DNA of 64,000 nucleotides from Streptomyces sp. ISL-11. Its GTDB lineage: Bacteria; Actinomycetota; Actinomycetes; Streptomycetales; Streptomycetaceae. The DNA lies in assembly GCF_018614525.1 (NCBI RefSeq), contig NZ_JAGGOL010000013.1:1-64000 (forward strand). The letters are read 5' to 3'. Below are positions 48,470-64,000 of this stretch, in pieces. The notes under the pieces were generated by a model. The model had not been told where the DNA came from and did not search any database. It saw nothing but the letters and a program-made list of their open reading frames with translations. Position 1 is the stretch's first letter. Each line of letters starts with the position of its first letter. A program made the translations under genes and the position numbers.

Positions 48470-48505
48470 AAAGGGCCCGCACATCCGAGGATGTGCGGGC
48501 CCTTT
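48470..48505. terminator. Bidirectional terminator between the PIG-L gene and tuf
   Basis: AAAGGGCCCGCACATCC (48470-48486) pairs perfectly with GGATGTGCGGGCCCTTT (48489-48505). A/T flanks on both sides give a short U-run in either direction, so it serves the two convergent genes. Confidence 0.92.
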
Positions 48506-48525
48506 CAGACCTTCGAGTAAGAAAC

Positions 48526-49719
<1,194 letters not shown>

Positions 49720-49793
49720 TGGGTCCTCCTACGGAGTGGTTCTGTACGCCTTACTCATCGGCGCCAGGTGATCTTTGCTGGGGTGCCGTCCGC

Positions 49794-49838
49794 CGGGGCA
49801 TCCGCCACAATCCTCACGGATTGCCACGGTATGCCCCG
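49794..49838 (-). terminator. Structured element between fusA and tuf
   Basis: CGGGGCAT (49794-49801) pairs with ATGCCCCG (49831-49838); CCG/CGG and AATCC/GGATT (49809-49813 with 49818-49822) make inner stems. It may be an attenuator or partial terminator, separating tuf from the str operon transcript. Confidence 0.55.
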
Positions 49839-49895
49839 ACAGTCGGTGTAAAAGCCTAAAGCCTGAGCTTCGTCTGTGGAGACGGAGCCTGCGTA

Positions 49896-52019
<2,124 letters not shown>

Positions 52020-52057
52020 ATGGCTCAGTCTTCTCTCGGTCTCGATGTGGGTAGCGA

Positions 52058-52528
52058 CTACCAGCGGTAGTGCGCGAAGGCCTTGTTGGACTCGGCCATC
52101 TTGTGCGTGTCCTCACGCTTCTTGACCGCAGCACCCAGGCCGTTGGAGGCGTCCAGGAGCTCGTTCATGAGGCGCTCGGTCATCGTCTTCTCGCGACGGG
52201 CGCGGGAGTAGCCGACGACCCAGCGGAGCGCGAGGGTGGAGGCGCGGCCCGGACGGACCTCGACCGGCACCTGGTAGGTGGCGCCACCGACACGGCGGGA
52301 CTTGACCTCGAGCGCCGGCTTGACGTTCTCGAGGGCGCGCTTGAGCGTGATGACCGGGTCGTTGCCGGTCTTCTCGCGCAGGCCTTCCATGGCGCCGTAG
52401 ACGATGCGCTCGGCGGTGGAGCGCTTGCCGTGCAGCAGGATCTTGTTGATCAGCGACGTGACAAGAGGAGAACCGTAGACCGGGTCGATGATGACCGGGC
52501 GCTTCGGGGCGGGGCCCTTACGAGGCAT
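52058..52528 (-). CDS. rpsG: 30S ribosomal protein S7
   Basis: A 156-aa protein starting [60 protein letters not shown] and [20 protein letters not shown] are canonical. It nucleates the 30S head and is the usual str operon autoregulator. It lies 2 bp after rpsL. Confidence 0.99.
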   Translation of the reverse strand: MPRKGPAPKRPVIIDPVYGSPLVTSLINKILLHGKRSTAERIVYGAMEGLREKTGNDPVITLKRALENVKPALEVKSRRVGGATYQVPVEVRPGRASTLALRWVVGYSRARREKTMTERLMNELLDASNGLGAAVKKREDTHKMAESNKAFAHYRW

Positions 52529-52530
52529 TC

Positions 52531-52902
52531 TTACTTCTCCTTCTTGGCGCCGTAGCGGCTGCGAGCCTGCTTGCGGTTCTTGACGCCCTGGGTGTCGAGC
52601 GAGCCACGGATGACCTTGTAGCGAACGCCCGGCAGGTCCTTCACACGGCCACCGCGCACGAGCACGATGGAGTGCTCCTGCAGGTTGTGGCCCTCACCCG
52701 GAATGTAAGCGGTGACCTCGATGCCGGAGGTCAGACGCACACGCGCGACCTTACGGAGCGCCGAGTTCGGCTTCTTCGGGGTGGTCGTGAAAACACGCGT
52801 GCAGACGCCACGACGCTGGGGCGAACCCTCGAGCGCGGGCGTCTTGTTCTTCTCGACCTTGTCCTGCCGGCCCTTCCGGACCAGCTGCTGGATCGTAGGC
52901 AC
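52531..52902 (-). CDS. rpsL: 30S ribosomal protein S12
   Basis: A 123-aa decoding protein. The streptomycin region [18 protein letters not shown] has the wild-type Lys (E. coli 43 equivalent), and [12 protein letters not shown] keeps the Lys88 equivalent, so no S12-type streptomycin resistance is encoded. It starts [20 protein letters not shown]. First gene of the str operon, with a promoter about 220 bp upstream. Confidence 0.99.
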   Translation of the reverse strand: MPTIQQLVRKGRQDKVEKNKTPALEGSPQRRGVCTRVFTTTPKKPNSALRKVARVRLTSGIEVTAYIPGEGHNLQEHSIVLVRGGRVKDLPGVRYKVIRGSLDTQGVKNRKQARSRYGAKKEK

Positions 52903-53124
52903 CGTTTCTCCGGTTTCTGTGTGCCGATCACGATAAAACTAACCTGGGAGCAAACACCGACCCACGCGGTCGGGTGTGTCGAAGGCTGCAGACCCCCGCC
53001 GAGAGGCGGGACGATGCAGATTCCGGTGTCCTGAACCGTCCGCGGCAACCGCTGACGTTCCGGGCTCCTCGTACGGTCTAAAGGCACGCACGAGAGCCCA
53101 GGGACACCCCAGGCACAAGGTCAG

Positions 53125-53153
53125 AGCGTACCTAGCGCATGGGCTGCGGTCAA
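53125..53153 (-). promoter_or_regulatory. Putative str operon promoter
   Basis: On the minus strand, TTGACC (53153-53148), a 17-bp spacer and TACGCT (53130-53125). The transcript would begin near 53118 with a leader of about 215 nt before rpsL. The rest of the 449-bp gap (52903-53351) holds the rpoC terminator. Confidence 0.7.
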
Positions 53154-53296
53154 AACAAATGCACACGCGGAGGACACCCCGATGCGCGACATATGTCGCA
53201 GCTGGGCGCCGGTTTCCCAGGCCCACCACGGACGTTCGGCCCGACGGCGGGGATGACGATCACCCTACCGGCCGAACGAGTGAGAGGGACGACACG

Positions 53297-53337
53297 CCGC
53301 AGGGCGGCCACCCCCTGAAAGGGTGACCGCCCTGCGG
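53297..53337 (-). terminator. Terminator after rpoC
   Basis: CCGCAGGGCGG (53297-53307) pairs with CCGCCCTGCGG (53327-53337), with an inner CACCC/GGGTG stem after one mismatch. It lies 15 bp beyond the rpoC stop. Confidence 0.9.
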
Positions 53338-53351
53338 TTGCGACATGCGCC

Positions 53352-57251
<3,900 letters not shown>

Positions 57252-57345
57252 TGTTCGTCAATCCCTCTTTCAGGGTCGTGTCTTCATCATGGTCTGGGGG
57301 TCCCGGGGAGGCCGGGGCTCTGCTAGAGAGCCCCGGCCAGACCCG

Positions 57346-60828
<3,483 letters not shown>

Positions 60829-60989
60829 GAGGGGGTCCTTCCGAGGGCTCGGACTCACTACGCGCGTACCGGCCCCACTCCGTGCATACGAGAGAAATCC
60901 CAGGTCAGCGGGTTTCCATCAGCAGTGCTCGACAGTGGGCATGCCCCTGGTGACGGGCAGGGAGCAGCTAACAGGCAGCGCAAAGGGTC

Positions 60990-61018
60990 AGTGTAGCCAC
61001 TTGGCCCACTGATGTCCA
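60990..61018 (-). promoter_or_regulatory. Putative rpoBC promoter
   Basis: On the minus strand, TGGACA (61018-61013), a 17-bp spacer and TACACT (60995-60990). The start point near 60984 would give a leader of about 155 nt. The 540-bp gap (60829-61368) also holds the rplL terminator and nothing else I can name. Confidence 0.65.
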
Positions 61019-61299
61019 GAGCGGATGTCCGGAGACCGGTGCGATACCAATCTCTCCCTCCGGGATCCTGTTGTTCCTCATTGCCTGGAGCAAGGCTTCC
61101 CTCTTCGCCTTCGATCCATGCCTCGGCCCGAGGATCGATGTGGCGACGCGTCCTGAGAATTGCGCGCGGCGTGCCGTTCGTCAAGGCCCCTCGGCCTCCG
61201 GACGCCTCCCGTGGCGCCCATGCGACTGTCGTCCCGACAGGCAACGATGATCACCATACTCGTCCCTGACCCCAGGGCAACCAGCCGTCACGGGAACGC

Positions 61300-61335
61300 C
61301 CAAGGGCGACCACCCGCATGGGTGATCGCCCTTGG
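61300..61335 (-). terminator. Terminator between rplL and rpoB
   Basis: CCAAGGGCGA (61300-61309) pairs with TCGCCCTTGG (61326-61335), and CACCC pairs with GGGTG inside, around a GCAT loop. It lies 34 bp after the rplL stop. With the promoter beyond it, it largely separates rplJL from rpoBC. Confidence 0.88.
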
Positions 61336-61368
61336 AACGTACTACAGAGAGTCAGCAGACTCCGAAGG

Positions 61369-61752
61369 TCACTTGACCTCGACGGAGGCGCCGGCGCCCT
61401 TGAGGGCCTCGGCGGCCTTCTCCGCGGCGTCCTTCGCGACCTTCTCGAGGACGGGCTTCGGAGTGCCGTCGACGAGGTCCTTGGCCTCCTTCAGACCCAG
61501 GGAGGTCAGCTCGCGCACGACCTTGATGACCTGGATCTTCTTGTCGCCCGCGGCGGTGAGGATGACGTCGAACTCGTCCTGCTCCTCGACGGCCTCGTCG
61601 GCGGCAGCGGCGCCACCGGCGGCGGCAACGGCGACCGGAGCGGCAGCGGTGACGTCGAACTTCTCCTCGAACGCCTTCACGAACGCGGCGAGGTCGATGA
61701 GGGTCATGTCCTCGAACTGAGCAAGCAGCTCGTCCTGGGTGAGCTTCGCCAT
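61369..61752 (-). CDS. rplL: 50S ribosomal protein L7/L12
   Basis: A 127-aa stalk protein. The N-terminal dimerisation domain [20 protein letters not shown], an Ala-rich hinge ([20 protein letters not shown]) and the C-terminal factor-binding domain ([40 protein letters not shown]). It recruits elongation factors. It is 108 bp after rplJ. Confidence 0.99.
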   Translation of the reverse strand: MAKLTQDELLAQFEDMTLIDLAAFVKAFEEKFDVTAAAPVAVAAAGGAAAADEAVEEQDEFDVILTAAGDKKIQVIKVVRELTSLGLKEAKDLVDGTPKPVLEKVAKDAAEKAAEALKGAGASVEVK

Positions 61753-61860
61753 GATGGCGGTCCTTCCACTAATTCGGCAGGTGCCGGATGTACATTTCGG
61801 CGGGCGTACTACGGGCCCGCTGCGACCGTGACGGACGCGAGGTCACACGCTTGCGCGTGA

Positions 61861-62421
61861 TTACTCGGCGGCCTCGGCCTCGACGGGAGCCGGCGTACCG
61901 GCACCGCCCTGCTCGACCTTGCTGCGAAGCGCCTCCGCGGTGCGGACGAACTTCGACGGGAGCGCCTGGAAGAGCGCGGCAGTCTGGGACTGCTTGCCCT
62001 TCATGGCGCCCGCCAGCTTGGCGAGCAGAACCTCGCGGGACTCGAGGTCCGCAAGCTTCTTGATCTCATCGGCGGACAGCGCCTTGCCATCAAGGACACC
62101 GCCCTTGATGATCAGGTTCGGGTTCTCCTTGGCGAAGTCGCGCAGACCCTTCGCCGACTCCACCGGGTCACCGGTGATGAAGGCAACAGCCGTCGGACCA
62201 GTGAAGTGGTCGTCCAGCGTGGTGATCCCGGCCTCGTTGGCCGCAATCTTGGTCAGCGTGTTCTTCACCACGGCGTACTGGGCGTTCTCACCGAGAGAAC
62301 GGCGCAGCTCCCTGAGCTGTGCCACGGTGATACCGCGGTACTCGGTCAGCACGGCGGCGTTCGAGCTGCGGAACTTGTCCGTCAGCTCGGCAACCGCGGC
62401 AGACTTGTCGGGCCTCGCCAT
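61861..62421 (-). CDS. rplJ: 50S ribosomal protein L10
   Basis: A 186-aa stalk base protein. [40 protein letters not shown] and [14 protein letters not shown] bind rRNA; the C-terminal helix (about 135-170) binds L7/L12 dimers. The tail is Ala/Glu-rich. The L10(L12) complex usually represses its own mRNA through a leader site, and the leader here contains a strong stem. Confidence 0.99.
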   Translation of the reverse strand: MARPDKSAAVAELTDKFRSSNAAVLTEYRGITVAQLRELRRSLGENAQYAVVKNTLTKIAANEAGITTLDDHFTGPTAVAFITGDPVESAKGLRDFAKENPNLIIKGGVLDGKALSADEIKKLADLESREVLLAKLAGAMKGKQSQTAALFQALPSKFVRTAEALRSKVEQGGAGTPAPVEAEAAE

Positions 62422-62482
62422 GAGCCTCGGCCTCCTTCCGGGTGATTCGGACCGCTACGTGAAGGGACCTGGGCAAAACGAA

Positions 62483-62509
62483 ACGCCCCGGCGCGGGCGC
62501 TCGGGGCGT
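62483..62509 (-). promoter_or_regulatory. Stem in the rplJ leader
   Basis: ACGCCCCG (62483-62490) and CGGGGCGT (62502-62509) form a perfect 8-bp stem with an 11-nt loop, 61 nt before the rplJ start. It could be part of an L10 autoregulatory leader. The gap 62422-62992 otherwise shows the rplA terminator and no gene; I could not assign an rplJ promoter with confidence. Confidence 0.5.
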
Positions 62510-62914
62510 GTACTCCACCGCTCGGACCAGAAGTCCTCACGGGAGTTCAACCACAAATCACCTGCGCAGGTCGCCCGCAGCTAGCGGATCCTTCGGCCAC
62601 CACACCTTCTTGCGAAGGCACAGCAACGACCAGCGGTCTTTGGCTTCGGCATCAAGGTACGGGAAGGGTGCGCCGATACGCAAATCGCCTCCGCGGCCCT
62701 GGTCGGAGGGGTTGCGGGGCTCGGGGGACGCGGGGGTTCGTACGGTCGCGGGGCTCGGAGGCCCGCGGGAGCCACAGGGGCGCGTGGGGCGCCAGGGGGC
62801 ACTGGGGGTCGTATGTGCCGCTGAGCGGCCGCGGCAGGCCCGTCCGGGGCCATTCCCGCCCGCGGGGCGCCGTCCGCCGCGTGAGGGGCCGTGGAGGGCC
62901 CCGGATACGCGAAA

Positions 62915-62954
62915 GGCCGGGCCCCGCACCCTCGGGAGGATGCGGGGCCCGGCC
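62915..62954 (-). terminator. Terminator after rplA
   Basis: GGCCGGGCCCCGCA (62915-62928) pairs perfectly with TGCGGGGCCCGGCC (62941-62954), plus an inner CCTC/GAGG stem. It lies 38 bp beyond the rplA stop. Confidence 0.92.
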
Positions 62955-62992
62955 CGTAACGATCGCTCGCTACGAGACGCCGATCAGGGAGA

Positions 62993-63709
62993 TCAGACGG
63001 TCTCGTCCTCCACCAGGAGGTTGCGGGTGCGGTTGGAGTCCAGCGGGATGCTGGGGCCCATCGTCGTGGTCATGGTCGCCTTCTTGATGTAGCGACCCTT
63101 CGCGGCGGACGGCTTCAGACGCGTGATCTCGTCCAGCGCCGCGGCGTAGTTCTCGACCAGCTTGGCCTCGTCGAACGAGACCTTGCCGATGATGAAGTGC
63201 AGGTTCGAGTGCTTGTCGACGCGGAACTCGATCTTGCCGCCCTTGATGTCCGTGACAGCCTTCGCCACGTCCGGGGTGACCGTACCGGTCTTCGGGTTCG
63301 GCATCAGACCACGCGGACCGAGCACGCGGCCGAGGCGGCCGACCTTGCCCATGAGGTCCGGGGTGGCGACGACGGCGTCGAAGTCCAGACGGCCCTTCGC
63401 AACCTCGTCGATCAGTTCGTCGGAGCCGACGATGTCGGCGCCGGCGGCTTCCGCGGCCGCAGCACGGTCACCGGTCGCGAAGACCAGGACCCGGGCGGTC
63501 TTACCGGTGCCGTGCGGGAGGTTCACGGTGCCACGGACCATCTGGTCGGCCTTGCGCGGGTCGACACCCAGACGCATGGCAACCTCGACGGTCGCGTCGA
63601 ACTTGGTGGCGGAGGTGTCCTTCGCGAGACGGACGGCCTCGAGGGGGGCGTACAGGCGCTCCGCCTCGACCTTGGCGTCCGCAGCGCGGAGAGTCTTGCT
63701 GCGCTTCAC
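62993..63709 (-). CDS. rplA: 50S ribosomal protein L1
   Basis: A 238-aa L1-stalk protein. [60 protein letters not shown] and [20 protein letters not shown] are canonical. It moves deacylated tRNA out of the E site and often autoregulates rplKA. It is 72 bp after rplK. Confidence 0.99.
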   Translation of the reverse strand: MKRSKTLRAADAKVEAERLYAPLEAVRLAKDTSATKFDATVEVAMRLGVDPRKADQMVRGTVNLPHGTGKTARVLVFATGDRAAAAEAAGADIVGSDELIDEVAKGRLDFDAVVATPDLMGKVGRLGRVLGPRGLMPNPKTGTVTPDVAKAVTDIKGGKIEFRVDKHSNLHFIIGKVSFDEAKLVENYAAALDEITRLKPSAAKGRYIKKATMTTTMGPSIPLDSNRTRNLLVEDETV

Positions 63710-63781
63710 TGCTTCTCCTCAGTTTTGGAGTCGTGGTGCGGACCAGCGCTGGTCCTTCCACGGGTGGTACAAGGGGGCTGA

Positions 63782-64000
63782 TCAGCCTTCGACGGTGATG
63801 CCCATGGAACGCGCGGTGCCGGAGATGATCTTCTCGGCGGCGTCCAGGTCGTTGGCGTTCAGGTCGGGCATCTTCGTCGTGGCGATGTCGCGCACCTGGT
63901 CGCGGGTGATCTTCCCGACCTTCTTGGTGTGCGGCTCGCCGGAGCCCTTGGCCACGCCCGCGGCCTTGAGGATCAGCTTCGCGGCCGGCGGGGTCTTGGT
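63782..64000 (-). CDS. rplK: 50S ribosomal protein L11, N-terminus outside the window
   Basis: The last 72 residues of L11, from [20 protein letters not shown] to [12 protein letters not shown]. This is the C-terminal rRNA-binding domain at the GTPase centre, where thiopeptides bind together with 23S r[23 protein letters not shown] is canonical. The gene enters from the right edge on the minus strand, directly upstream of rplA. Confidence 0.98.
   Translation of the reverse strand, partial: TKTPPAAKLILKAAGVAKGSGEPHTKKVGKITRDQVRDIATTKMPDLNANDLDAAEKIISGTARSMGITVEG

Noticed and set aside
60829-60858. ATG at 60858 as the rpoB start
   Set aside because: It lies upstream of a strong GGAAGGA site that is correctly spaced for TTG 60828, whose product matches the usual N-terminus.

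Overview
The window is high-GC (about 70%) actinobacterial DNA with strong third-position G/C bias, many GTG/TTG starts and the gene content of a Streptomyces core chromosome. The ribosomal proteins, the RNA polymerase subunits and the glmM/coaA/glmS/acpS block all read as Streptomyces. No tRNA, rRNA, CRISPR array, transposase or phage gene was recognised.

Layout. (1) 1-1.2 kb: the 3' part of nnr, a NAD(P)H-hydrate repair enzyme. (2) 1.3-13.8 kb: an accessory block. It holds a tiny hypothetical gene; a membrane-anchored protein; a large trypsin-like protease/NACHT STAND NTPase; a divergent stand-alone condensation-domain enzyme followed by an ABM-like small protein; an XRE regulator / 57-aa protein / anti-sigma-type ATPase cassette; a heptamer tandem repeat; and a TetR regulator divergent from an ABC-2 exporter with two separate, complementary degenerate ATPases. 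(3) 13.9-20.1 kb: envelope and cofactor housekeeping genes (acpS, glmS, coaA, a DUF389 membrane protein, glmM). (4) 20.2-28.1 kb: rpsI-rplM, an array of Streptomyces-type intergenic repeats, an ABC-F ATPase carrying an in-frame palindromic repeat, two exported or anchored proteins and a TTA-containing glycosyltransferase. (5) 28.2-45.6 kb: truA-rplQ-rpoA-rpsK-rpsM-rpmJ-infA-map-adk-secY and the spc and S10 ribosomal operons, all on the minus strand. (6) 46.3-48.4 kb: one Tat/lipoprotein PIG-L deacetylase on the plus strand. (7) 48.5-64 kb: tuf, fusA, rpsG, rpsL, rpoC, rpoB, rplL, rplJ, rplA and rplK (cut by the right edge), all minus strand.

How it works together. Most of the right two thirds is the transcription/translation superoperon. 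It is divided by clear GC-rich hairpins (after rplA, rplL, rpoC, tuf, rpsQ, rplO, rplQ and rpsI) and by sigma-70-like promoters that I could place upstream of rpoB, rpsL, rpsJ and rplM. The rifampicin region of rpoB and the streptomycin region of rpsL look wild type.

The most interesting material is in the accessory block and the intergenic DNA: the protease-NACHT protein with its membrane-anchored neighbour; the split, asymmetric ABC exporter with a palindromic TetR operator; signs of rearrangement between nnr and acpS, including a 3'-acpS-like scrap beside a heptamer array; repeated 22-bp intergenic elements; a 61-bp duplication of the map 3' end; and a TTA codon in the glycosyltransferase.
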